43,252 nt of DNA from Streptomyces galbus (lineage in GTDB: Bacteria; Actinomycetota; Actinomycetes; Streptomycetales; Streptomycetaceae), in the NCBI RefSeq assembly GCF_005280195.1, contig NZ_SZPR01000033.1, positions 1-43,252 on the forward strand, written 5' to 3'. A program made the position numbers and the translations under genes. The notes under the pieces are model-generated. The model did no database searches, had not been told where the DNA came from, and saw only the letters and a program-made list of their open reading frames with translations. This document shows positions 24,443 to 31,703 of this stretch, piece by piece (the stretch's first letter is position 1; every line of letters starts with the position of its first letter).

Positions 24443-24798
24443 GTCCCAGGTGCCTCATCCTCGGTCGAGGTCTCAAGGGCACGAATGACACGTTCGATCT
24501 CGGCATCGCTGCCCTGGGTAAGAACGATCACGGTGTCACCCCGCCTGATCTCGATCCGCGGGTCCTGGGGCCTGGTTCGCTTCCAGGCGGCCAGTGCCAT
24601 CGCGAAGGAGGCAGCGCTCCATCCGTTGTCAGTCACCAGTTGGATGACGTCCAGCAAACCGCCCATGTGCCCTGGCTCGGGAGGCTGCTCCTGGAGTGTC
24701 AAGGAGGACGATCTGCGGATCTCTCTGTCTGCCCCCAGCCACTGGTGCAGTGAACGCAGCTCGTCTGCCTCGGCCCCTACCCGCACGTCGATGCGCAT
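24439..24798 (-). CDS. EACC1-like effector-associated component
   Basis: A 119-aa protein from ATG 24798. The pattern fits effector-associated constant component 1 (EACC1): an N-terminal strand MRIDVRV, a helix with ADELRSLHQWLGADREIR, a Gly-turn (GHMGGLLDVIQLVTDNG), a helix with ASFAMALAAWK, a strand PRIEIRRGDTVIVL, and a C-terminal helix SDAEIERVIRALE. EACC1 proteins sit next to diverse effectors in predicted conflict systems of multicellular bacteria and are thought to couple sensing to the effector. Here it is translationally coupled to the caspase gene. The 140 bp between it and the next gene upstream hold no feature I can name. Confidence 0.72.
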   Translation of the reverse strand: MRIDVRVGAEADELRSLHQWLGADREIRRSSSLTLQEQPPEPGHMGGLLDVIQLVTDNGWSAASFAMALAAWKRTRPQDPRIEIRRGDTVIVLTQGSDAEIERVIRALETSTEDEAPGT

Positions 24799-24937
24799 GG
24801 TTTTCCCTGTCTCTGCGTGTCGGCGGTCTTCCGCATTTCCATCGTCGGACAGAACCGGCTTTCTGGTGTGCGTTTGGCTTGTTCACGCCCCTACCAGGTG
24901 AGAACTAGGGGCCTGGGGACAGTGATTGCACCGCGAC

Positions 24938-25567
24938 CTACAGGCGTCGCCAGCCGCTGGCGAACTCGCATTGAAGGTCCGCCCAGCGGCGCTGTTCGGC
25001 GGGGATGTGGCTGGGGTAGCCGAGACGTCCCACGCCCTTGACCCACTCGTCCCAGAGGCCGTCGGGCTCTGTGAAGCGGTCGGCGTGGTGGGTGCCGAGG
25101 AGGGCGTCGAGGCGGAGGAGAGCACCGAGGGCGGCGGGCTGGTCGTAGTGGAGGCCGGTGCGGGGGAGGTAGCGGTCGAGGTAGGCGGTGAGGATCTCAG
25201 CGTCGGCGTGTGTGCCGAAGCGGGCCAAGGCGAAGCAGTAGGCGCCGCCGGAGTAGCAGACCTCGCTGGCCAGGAGCAGGTCGCCGATGCGTGCTCGGAA
25301 CCGTTCGCGGCGGTCGACGCCGATCAGCCAGGCGGCGGTGAGGCGCGAGCGCCATTCGTACCCGAGGAGAGCTTCCAGTTCTTCGTCGGTGATTGCGGCG
25401 GCGTCATTCAACAGGTGTCGGGTGAAGCGGGTGGTGTGCCACCACCGGGGGCCCAGGAACCGCCCGCCATTCAGTACGAGATAGCGCGGGAGGCCGCCGT
25501 ACGTCCTCGTCACGTAGCTCTCGACCACATGGCCGTAGCCGATCTCCTCGGGGTGCTGGGACGGCAT
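24938..25567 (-). CDS. DUF6000-like protein
   Basis: A 209-aa soluble helical protein with GGAGAGG just before ATG 25567. Features such as VLNGGRFLGPRWWHTTRF, LTAAWLIGVDRRERFRARIG, GGAYCFALARFGTHADAEIL and YLDRYLPRTGLHYDQPAALG match, from memory, the uncharacterised DUF6000 family, whose members look like HEAT-type helical repeats that tally positions. It is the last gene of the CPCC - HEAT - small - DUF6000 unit. Function unknown. Confidence 0.65.
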   Translation of the reverse strand: MPSQHPEEIGYGHVVESYVTRTYGGLPRYLVLNGGRFLGPRWWHTTRFTRHLLNDAAAITDEELEALLGYEWRSRLTAAWLIGVDRRERFRARIGDLLLASEVCYSGGAYCFALARFGTHADAEILTAYLDRYLPRTGLHYDQPAALGALLRLDALLGTHHADRFTEPDGLWDEWVKGVGRLGYPSHIPAEQRRWADLQCEFASGWRRL

Positions 25568-25570
25568 CGG

Positions 25571-25765
25571 TCACCTCTCCGGGTGCAGATCGGTGCGGTC
25601 GATCCAGGTGGGGGCGACGAAGATGTTGTCGCCGGCGGGGGCTTCGGAGGCTTCCAGCAGGGACCAGGTGCGGGACTCCTCGACCAGGTGCTCCCAGGGC
25701 GCGGTCCAGTCGAGCTCCCAGTCTAGGCCGGGGCCGGAGACGCCGTACGTGCGGCCGGCGTCCAC
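25571..25765 (-). CDS. Small hypothetical protein between HEAT and DUF6000 genes
   Basis: A 64-aa frame from GTG 25765, whose start lies 3 bp after the HEAT gene's TAG. It is acidic and Trp-rich (DWELDWTAPWEHLVEESRTW), with a C-terminal VAPTWIDRTDLHPER. No known family. It could be an independent small protein or a fragment of a longer ancestral gene. Its stop is 3 bp from the DUF6000 ATG, so it is part of the same transcript. Confidence 0.5.
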   Translation of the reverse strand: MDAGRTYGVSGPGLDWELDWTAPWEHLVEESRTWSLLEASEAPAGDNIFVAPTWIDRTDLHPER

Positions 25766-25768
25766 CCG

Positions 25769-26301
25769 CTAGAACTGGGAGTAGAGGATCACCTGGGCGT
25801 GGTCGGCCAGGTCGTTGATGATCTCGGCGAAGTGGGCCGAGGGCCAGCCGGGGGCGTCCTCTGCAGCGGTGGCTCGCAGGCGCGCGGTGAGTGGTGGGAC
25901 GACGGGGTGCGGGCGCCGAGTTCGGTCAGGGCCCAGCGGATGCCTTCCGGCTCGCTCCAGCCCGGTGGCGTCTCCCGTTCCAAGCAGGCGCGATAGGCGT
26001 GGCGTACGGGCTCGACCGCGCCGTCGATCTTCAGGCTTGCCAGGGTCGTGGCCGCCCATTCGCGGACGGTCGGGTTGTCGCTGTCCAGCAGGCCGATGAG
26101 AGCGGGGCCGCAACGGGGATCGCCCACCTCCTCGAAGACCTCGATGGCGGTCAGCTGACCGAAGCCGCCGAGGGAAGGCAGGCCGTCGATGACGGCGGGT
26201 ATGGCGTCGGCGCCGATCCAGATCAGCTCTGCGCGGGCGTCGTAGGACTCGTCGGCCTTGCCGTCGAGCTGCTGGACGAGTGTCTCGATGTGGGAGGTCA
26301 T
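25769..26301 (-). pseudogene. HEAT-repeat protein with a probable frameshift
   Basis: From ATG 26301 the first about 130 codons give a HEAT-like repeat protein (IPAVIDGLPSLGGFGQLTAI, DPRCGPALIGLLDSDNPTVR, EWAATTLASLKIDGAVEPVR, GIRWALTELGAR). The frame then degenerates, while the adjacent frame continues sensibly with VVPPLTARLRATAAEDA and WPSAHFAEIINDLADHA to a TAG at 25769. The switch falls at a run of four C on the coding strand (25904-25907); one extra C would restore RTPVVPPL. A sequencing error, recent mutation or programmed slippage are all possible. The start overlaps the CPCC gene stop by 4 bp. Confidence 0.75.
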
Positions 26302-26684
26302 GACGCGGAGTGGTCCCGGCGCCAGAAGGTGGGCAGCCACCAGCAGAGCACCGAGTGGTCGTCGGGCCACGGGGCGCGGTCCTCGGCCGCCCAGTCCTCG
26401 AAGGAGTCCCGTGCCAGATCGATGGGGCGCCAGGCGGGGTCGAGCGGCTCGTCCTCGGCCGGAGGGCGGACGTACCGCCGGCCGTGCTCGTCGCAGGCGC
26501 CGAAGTCCTGGTAGTTGCGCTGGGCCTCGGTCAGGGAGACCTTGTTCGCCCCGCCGGCCAAGGTGGGCCAGCGGAACTGGACCCCGTCGTCCTCCCAGAA
26601 GGAGACGGGGCAGATCTCGTACGAACCGGGCATCGCGTCCAGCACGCGGTGCCCGCAGCAGGGACAGGGGTAGGAGTCGCTCAC
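26298..26684 (-). CDS. CPCC-family cysteine-rich protein
   Basis: A 128-aa protein from GTG 26684. It begins SDSYPCPCCGHRVLD and continues MPGSYEICPVSFWEDDGVQF, the CPCC family signature of a small zinc-binding domain. The usual second knuckle reads ICPVCxWEDD; here the second Cys is Ser (ICPVSFWEDD), leaving one ligand fewer. The C-terminal half is Trp/Asp-rich. CPCC proteins are found in polymorphic-toxin and other conflict loci with unclear roles. It is the first gene of the CPCC - HEAT - small - DUF6000 unit. Confidence 0.75.
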   Translation of the reverse strand: MSDSYPCPCCGHRVLDAMPGSYEICPVSFWEDDGVQFRWPTLAGGANKVSLTEAQRNYQDFGACDEHGRRYVRPPAEDEPLDPAWRPIDLARDSFEDWAAEDRAPWPDDHSVLCWWLPTFWRRDHSAS

Positions 26685-26750
26685 CTGCGCAGTTTCCTTG
26701 CAGGCCCAGCCGGTGTGCCAGGGATTTCGCCACCTCGGAGCCCCCGGGCA

Positions 26751-26868
26751 GTCCGCAGCCAGTCCGCAGGACACCCGTAAACAGCCGTCTGGAGCCAACG
26801 CATGACAACGAGGAAGCCCAGGTCAGGGCCCTGATTGGGGCTCCGCCGCAGGTCAGGATCAGTCCGCA
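26751..26868 (+). repeat. Right-end integrase arm-type repeats (GTCCGCA x3)
   Basis: GTCCGCA at 26751-26757, 26762-26768 (11 bp apart, as at the left end) and 26862-26868, the last only 4 bp from the att core. Same orientation as the left-end copies. No gene lies between 26685 and 26872; this stretch holds the repeats and probably the CPCC promoter. Confidence 0.55.
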
Positions 26869-26872
26869 AACA

Positions 26873-26888
26873 TTTCGCTTCAACGTCT
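26873..26888 (+). repeat. attR core (displaced native ychF 3' end)
   Basis: TTTCGCTTCAACGTCT, followed by GA to give a TGA in the same register as the ychF stop. It matches the ychF 3' end at 13198-13213 in 15 of 16 bases. Confidence 0.82.
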
Positions 26889-26900
26889 GAGACGCCGTTC

Positions 26901-26938
26901 CGGAAGGGGTCGGACTCGAAGGAGTCCGGCCCCTTCCG
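26901..26938 (+). terminator. Strong hairpin, probable original ychF terminator
   Basis: Arms 26901-26917 and 26922-26938 form a 17-bp stem with one G-U pair and a GAAG loop. It starts 10 bp after the displaced TGA. No open frame other than the att remnant precedes it, so it most simply is the ychF terminator separated by the island; it can also serve the convergent Uma2 gene. Confidence 0.75.
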
Positions 26939-26954
26939 CGCTGCTGCGCCGCTC

Positions 26955-27359
26955 TCACCTGCTCCGGGGCGGAGTGAGCTGGTCGAGGTCCAGGCTGATC
27001 GGGAAGGGCACGGGCCGCTCCAGGCTGCCGCGGAAGATGCCGGCGGGGGCGTAGGCGCGGGTCGGCGCGTCGAGCTCGTAGACGTGGACCACCGGTGCTC
27101 CGTCCTCGTCCTCGATGCACCAGTAGTGCGGGATGCCGGCCTCCGCGTACTTGCGGAGCTTCACGGTGCGATCGCGATGGGCCGACTCGGGTGAGACCGC
27201 CTCCACGACGAGCTTCACGTCCTCCGGGGCGTACCAGGTGCGGTCGGGGTCGTACGGCAGGTTCGTCAGCAGGAGGTCCGGCTCGGGGCGGTTGCGGGCG
27301 TCCAGGCGAATCGTCATCTGGCGCTCGACCTCGAAGCCGGCCGGTGAGGGGCAGGGCAC
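26955..27359 (-). CDS. Uma2-family (PD-(D/E)XK nuclease-fold) protein, N-terminally truncated
   Basis: A 134-aa frame from GTG 27359 with the Uma2 core: RLDARNRPEPDLLLTNLP, DVKLVVEAVSPESAHRDR (the D...ExK-like region, with the usual Lys not retained), KYAEAGIPHYWCIEDEDG, and VHVYELDAP. Usual members are about 180-200 aa; the first about 50 residues are missing. The same frame runs directly from the LysR gene's stop through eight codons (DLARAGDL), which suggests a deletion joined the LysR 3' end to an Uma2 fragment. Probably non-functional. Confidence 0.72.
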   Translation of the reverse strand: MPCPSPAGFEVERQMTIRLDARNRPEPDLLLTNLPYDPDRTWYAPEDVKLVVEAVSPESAHRDRTVKLRKYAEAGIPHYWCIEDEDGAPVVHVYELDAPTRAYAPAGIFRGSLERPVPFPISLDLDQLTPPRSR

Positions 27360-27383
27360 GAGATCGCCGGCGCGTGCCAGGTC

Positions 27384-28289
27384 TCAGCGCACCGCCTCCC
27401 GGCACGCCTGGGCATACCCCCTCACCAGCGGCCGCTCCCCGTCCGTCCGGCGCCATGCCAGGGCGTAGCGGGTCGGGGGGAGGTCGGGGACCGGGCGGGT
27501 GACCACGCCGCCCAGGGTGATCAGGGAGGCGTTGCCCGCGGCGATCAGGCAGACGCCCAGGCCGGCGACCAGGGCCTCGTAGGTCTCCTCCGTGCCGGCG
27601 ATCTCCGCGCCGATGCGGGGCGGGCGGCCGGCGCGTTCGGGGAGGGCCAGCCAGTGGTCGCGCAGGACCCCCGCGCTCGGCGGCAGCGCGAGGAACGGCT
27701 CGTCGGCCAGGTCCGCGAAGGCGACCTCCGCGCGGGCGGCCAGCGGGTGCGTCTCGGGGAGGGCGACCAGGCGGGGTTCCTCGGCGAGCACCGTCCAGGC
27801 GTAGCGCCGCTCGTCGGGCAGCGGCAGCCACACGAAGGCGACGTCCGACGTGCCGTCCGCCAGGCCCGCCGTCGGGTCCTGCCAGCCGACCTGGCGCAGC
27901 CGCAGCTCCGCCTCCGGGTGGGCCGCTGTGAAGCGGGAGCGGATCGACGGCAGCAGGCCGCCCCGGCCCGGGCTGGTGCTCATGCCCACCGTCAGGGTGC
28001 TGCGCTGCGCCGCCTTCGCCCGCTCCACCTCCGCCCAGCCGTCGTCCCACGCGGCCAGCACCCGCCGCGCGTGCGCCAGCAGCGCCGTCCCCGCCGCGGT
28101 CAGCTCCACGCCGTGCCGGTCGCGGCGGAACAGCGCGGTGCCCAACTGCCGTTCCAGCGCGCGGACCTGTTTGCTCAGCGCGGGCTGGGAGACGTACAGC
28201 CGTTCCGCCGCGCGCGTGAAGTGCAGGTCCTCGGCGACCGCGACGAAGTAGCGCAGGTCCCGTACGTGGACGTCCGTGGTCATGCCCAT
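27384..28289 (-). CDS. LysR-family transcriptional regulator
   Basis: A 301-aa protein, normal for LysR. The N-terminal winged helix is clear (LRYFVAVAEDLHFTRAAERL, VSQPALSKQVRALERQLG, TALFRRDRHGVELTAAG), followed by the periplasmic-binding-like effector domain (STLTVGMSTSPGRGGLLPSI). Start ATG 28289, or 28283 two codons later. It diverges from the SDR gene across 82 bp with a small inverted repeat, the standard arrangement for control of the neighbour. The effector is unknown. Confidence 0.9.
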   Translation of the reverse strand: MGMTTDVHVRDLRYFVAVAEDLHFTRAAERLYVSQPALSKQVRALERQLGTALFRRDRHGVELTAAGTALLAHARRVLAAWDDGWAEVERAKAAQRSTLTVGMSTSPGRGGLLPSIRSRFTAAHPEAELRLRQVGWQDPTAGLADGTSDVAFVWLPLPDERRYAWTVLAEEPRLVALPETHPLAARAEVAFADLADEPFLALPPSAGVLRDHWLALPERAGRPPRIGAEIAGTEETYEALVAGLGVCLIAAGNASLITLGGVVTRPVPDLPPTRYALAWRRTDGERPLVRGYAQACREAVR

Positions 28290-28302
28290 CGGTTATCACC
28301 GC

Positions 28303-28315
28303 GGGTCTTGGACCC
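28303..28315. promoter_or_regulatory. Candidate LysR operator (GGGTC-N3-GACCC)
   Basis: Perfect 5-bp inverted repeat around TTG in the LysR/SDR divergent gap, about 57 bp upstream of the SDR start. LysR operators are usually interrupted inverted repeats, so it is a reasonable but unproven candidate. Confidence 0.4.
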
Positions 28316-28371
28316 ACAACTCCGTTCCGGCGCAGGCTGGTGCACGCAACCGCGATCCAGGAGGAGTTCCC

Positions 28372-29202
28372 ATGCACAAGGTCTGGCTGATCACCGGTGC
28401 GAGCAGCGGGTTCGGGCGGGCGATCGCCGAGGCGGCCGTCGCCGCCGGCGACGTGGTCGTCGGCGCCGCCCGGCGGCCCGAGGCGCTGGACGACCTCGTC
28501 GCCGCGCACCCCGACCAGGTGGAGGCCCTGCGGCTCGACGTCACCGACGTGGCGGCGGCCGAGGCGGCCGTACGGGACGTCGTCGACCGGCACGGACGGC
28601 TCGACGTGCTCGTCAACAACGCCGGCCGCACCCACGTCGGCGCCTTCGAGGAGACCACCGACGCCGAACTGCGTGAGCTGTTCGACCTGCACGTCTTCGG
28701 GCCGGCCGCGCTCACGCGCGCGGTGCTGCCGCACCTGCGCGAGCGGCGCTCGGGGGCGATCGTGCAGATGAGCAGCATGGGCGGGCAGATGTCCTTCGCC
28801 GGTTTCTCGGCGTACAGCGGGACCAAGTTCGCCCTGGAGGGCCTGTCCGAGGGACTGGCCGACGAGGTGCGGGAGTTCGGCATCAAGGTGCTCGTCGTCG
28901 AACCGGGCGCCTTCCGCACCTCGCTGTTCGAGACCGCCCGGGCCGGCGTCAGCGCGGACAGCGGCGTGTACGCCACGGTGCGCCGGACCCGTGACGCCGT
29001 CTCCGGCGGGCACGGCAGCCAGCCCGGCGACCCCGCCAAGGCGGCCGCCCTGATCCTCGCCGCCCTCGACGCCGACGACACCCCGCTGCACCTGCCGCTC
29101 GGCGACGACGGCGTGAGCGCGGTCCTCGGCAAGCTGGACGCCGTCCGCGCCGAGATCGCCGCCTGGGAGGACCGCAGCCGCGCCACCGCGTTCGACGACT
29201 GA
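28372..29202 (+). CDS. Short-chain dehydrogenase/reductase (SDR)
   Basis: A 276-aa classical SDR. Cofactor loop TGASSGFGRAIA, VLVNNAG, catalytic Ser in MSSMGGQMSF, and YSGTKFALEG with the Tyr/Lys pair. AGGAGGAG lies upstream of ATG 28372; longer upstream extensions are rejected. NADP(H)-dependent oxidation or reduction of an unknown alcohol/carbonyl is predicted. Divergent from LysR and likely under its control. Confidence 0.9.
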   Translation: MHKVWLITGASSGFGRAIAEAAVAAGDVVVGAARRPEALDDLVAAHPDQVEALRLDVTDVAAAEAAVRDVVDRHGRLDVLVNNAGRTHVGAFEETTDAELRELFDLHVFGPAALTRAVLPHLRERRSGAIVQMSSMGGQMSFAGFSAYSGTKFALEGLSEGLADEVREFGIKVLVVEPGAFRTSLFETARAGVSADSGVYATVRRTRDAVSGGHGSQPGDPAKAAALILAALDADDTPLHLPLGDDGVSAVLGKLDAVRAEIAAWEDRSRATAFDD

Positions 29203-29285
29203 CCACGGCCGCCGCGGGCCCGTTGTCAGCGGCAGGTGCGAGCATGGGCAGTCCGAGCCGAACTGCGGGTGCGTACGGGGGTGTG

Positions 29286-31535
29286 ATGGGGGAGAGCGAG
29301 CAGGCCGGGGCCGCGGCGGCGCCCGTCGGCCGACGGGCCCGCGACCTGCACGCGCAGGGCGTCGCGCTGTACGACGCCGCCCGCGCCCTGCGCGCCGACC
29401 ACGAGCGCGCCCTGGACGCCGTCCGCTCCGCGCTCGCACCCCTGCGGGACGAACTGGTCGCGCAGGAGCTGGAGTCCATCCCGCTCGCCCGGCTCAAGGA
29501 CGTCACCGAGGGCAGGCTGCGGCTCGGCGCGCTCGAGGCGGCCGGGCTGGGGTCGGTGCGCGCGGTGCACGACGCCGAGCGGTACGAGCTGCGGCAGATC
29601 CCCGGCGTCGGCGCCCAGACCGCCGACCAGGCGCTGGCCGCGGCCCGCCAGATCGCCCGCGCGGTGGAGCAGACCGTCTCCGTGCGCATCGACGTCGACC
29701 ACCCCGAGCCGCGCACGACGGCCCTGGTCGGCGCGCTGTACCGGCTCGTCGAGGGTGGCCCCGAGCTGCGCCGCGCCGTCGACACCGCCGAGCGCTACGA
29801 ACGCCGGCTGACCGAGCTGCTGCCCGCGGTCCGCCCGACCGTCAGCAGGCTCCGGCTCGCGCTCGCCGGACGGGAGCGCAGGGAGGCCGCCCTGGCCGCC
29901 GCCGCGGAGCTGCGCGCGCTGACCGCCGAGGCCGCCGCCCTGGAGGTACGGCTGCGGCTCGCCCAGGCGGGCGCGGACCTGCTGCGCGAACCGGCCTCCG
30001 AGATCGAGGCGTGGGTGGACTTCGAGGTCCGCTCCGCCGAGTACTACAGCCTGCTCGCCGAGGTCAGCGCACACCGTACGGACGCGGCGGCCGCCGAGGG
30101 GTTCGTGCCGTCCGGGATCGCCGAGCGGGTGCGCGCCCAGCCGCTGGACGACACCCACCGCCGGGTCTCCCTGCGCGGCTACCAGTCCTTCGGCGCCCGG
30201 TTCGCGCTCGCCCAGCGGCGGGTGGTCCTCGGCGACGAGATGGGGCTCGGCAAGACCGTCCAGGCGATCGCCGCGCTGGCCCACCTCGCGGCCGGGGGGC
30301 ACACCCACTTCCTGGTGGTCTGCCCGGCCGGCGTCCTCATCAACTGGACCCGCGAGATCCGCGCCCGCAGCACCCTCAGGGCCGTCCCGGTGCACGGCCC
30401 GGACCGGCAGGACGCGTGGGCGCGCTGGCGTGAGCGCGGGGGCGTGGCGGTGACCACCTTCGACGTCCTGCACACGCTGGCCCCGGACCCGGCCCGCGTC
30501 CCCGCCCTGCTGGTCGTCGACGAGGCGCACTACGTCAAGAACCCCGAGACCCGCCGCGCCCGTTCGGTGGCGGCGTGGACGGAGCGCTGCGAACGCGTGC
30601 TGTTCCTCACCGGTACGCCGATGGAGAACCGCGTCGAGGAGTTCCGCGCCCTGGTCCGCCTGCTCCAGCCCGGTCTGCTGCCCGCGATCCGCGCCGGCGA
30701 CGCGGTGGCCGGACCGCACGCGTTCCGCACCGCGGTCGCGCCCGCGTACCTGCGCCGCAACCAGCAGGACGTGCTCACCGAGCTGCCCGCGCTGCTGGTG
30801 GTCGACGAGTGGGAGGAGTTCAGCGCGGCGGACGAGGAGGCGTACCGGGCGGCGGTCGCCGAGGGGAACTTCATGGCGATGCGCCGGGCCGCCTACGCCG
30901 ATCCCGCGAAGTCCGCCAAGCTGGAGCGGCTGCGCGAACTGGTCGCGGAGGCGGCGGCCAACGGCCTGAAGGTCGTGGTGTTCTCGTACTTCCGCGCCGT
31001 GCTGGAGGCCGTGCGGGAGGCCCTCGCCGAGCCGAAGGGGACGCTCGAGGACCCACCGGCGGAGCCGGGCACCGCGCTCTTCGGCCCGATATCCGGCTCC
31101 GTGCCGGCCGCCCGGCGGCAGCAGATGGTCGACGCGTTCACGGCCGCCGGCGGGCACGCCGTGCTGCTCTCCCAGATCCAGGCGGGCGGTGTCGGGCTCA
31201 ACCTCCAGGCCGCGTCCGTGGTCGTGCTGTGCGAGCCGCAGGTCAAGCCGACGCTGGAGCACCAGGCCGTGGCCCGCGCCCATCGCATGGGCCAGGTCCG
31301 CCCGGTCCAGGTGCACCGGCTGCTGACCCCGGACAGCGTCGACGACCGGCTGCTGCGGATCCTCGCCGACAAGGACCGCCTCTTCGACGCCTACGCCCGC
31401 CGCAGCGACACCGCCGACGCCACCCCGGACGCGGTCGACGTCTCCGACGACGGCCTCGCGCGCCGGATCGTGGAGGAGGAGCAGCAACGGCTCGCGGAGG
31501 GCGCGCGCGACACCGTGGGGCAGCCGGACGGCTGA
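29286..31535 (+). CDS. SNF2-family DEAD/DEAH-box helicase
   Basis: A 749-aa protein from ATG 29286 (upstream in-frame ATGs exist at 29244 and 29223). The first 290 residues are helical with a helix-hairpin-helix-like LRQIPGVGAQTADQALAA. The motor follows: GDEMGLGKTVQAI (Walker A, about 314-326), LLVVDEAHYVKNPETRRA (DEAH, about 411), FLTGTPMENRVEEF (motif III), and the C-terminal lobe with QAGGVGLNLQAASVVV and ARAHRMGQVRPVQVHRL (motifs V-VI, about 653). It should use ATP to move on or remodel DNA. A stand-alone chromosomal gene, not part of the island. Confidence 0.92.
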   Translation: MGESEQAGAAAAPVGRRARDLHAQGVALYDAARALRADHERALDAVRSALAPLRDELVAQELESIPLARLKDVTEGRLRLGALEAAGLGSVRAVHDAERYELRQIPGVGAQTADQALAAARQIARAVEQTVSVRIDVDHPEPRTTALVGALYRLVEGGPELRRAVDTAERYERRLTELLPAVRPTVSRLRLALAGRERREAALAAAAELRALTAEAAALEVRLRLAQAGADLLREPASEIEAWVDFEVRSAEYYSLLAEVSAHRTDAAAAEGFVPSGIAERVRAQPLDDTHRRVSLRGYQSFGARFALAQRRVVLGDEMGLGKTVQAIAALAHLAAGGHTHFLVVCPAGVLINWTREIRARSTLRAVPVHGPDRQDAWARWRERGGVAVTTFDVLHTLAPDPARVPALLVVDEAHYVKNPETRRARSVAAWTERCERVLFLTGTPMENRVEEFRALVRLLQPGLLPAIRAGDAVAGPHAFRTAVAPAYLRRNQQDVLTELPALLVVDEWEEFSAADEEAYRAAVAEGNFMAMRRAAYADPAKSAKLERLRELVAEAAANGLKVVVFSYFRAVLEAVREALAEPKGTLEDPPAEPGTALFGPISGSVPAARRQQMVDAFTAAGGHAVLLSQIQAGGVGLNLQAASVVVLCEPQVKPTLEHQAVARAHRMGQVRPVQVHRLLTPDSVDDRLLRILADKDRLFDAYARRSDTADATPDAVDVSDDGLARRIVEEEQQRLAEGARDTVGQPDG

Positions 31536-31703
31536 CGGACCTCCGCATCCCCCCGCGCCCGGATCGCCCGGTCTCCGGCCCCCGTTCCGGCGTGGGCGCT
31601 CACGCGCTTACCATGCGCCCAGTCGTCCTTCCCCCGTCCGCGCGCCGTACGTCCGTTGCCCTGCGCGCCGGGTCCACCGTCGGAAAGCAGGAGCACGGTA
31701 GCC

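Noticed and set aside
26258..26890. Plus-strand frame ending in FRFNV, the same last residues as YchF
   Set aside because: The similarity is only the att core; the rest is antisense to the HEAT and CPCC genes. It is not a second ychF gene.
26901..26938. Possible tRNA gene at the island's right end
   Set aside because: tRNA genes are the usual targets so I looked for one; the structure is a single long hairpin with a 4-base loop and no cloverleaf arms, so it is a terminator.
25789..29439. 1,216-aa minus-strand frame spanning HEAT gene, Uma2, LysR and SDR regions
   Set aside because: Only its last about 130 residues are a real protein (HEAT gene); the rest is antisense or out-of-frame sequence across several real genes and the att site.
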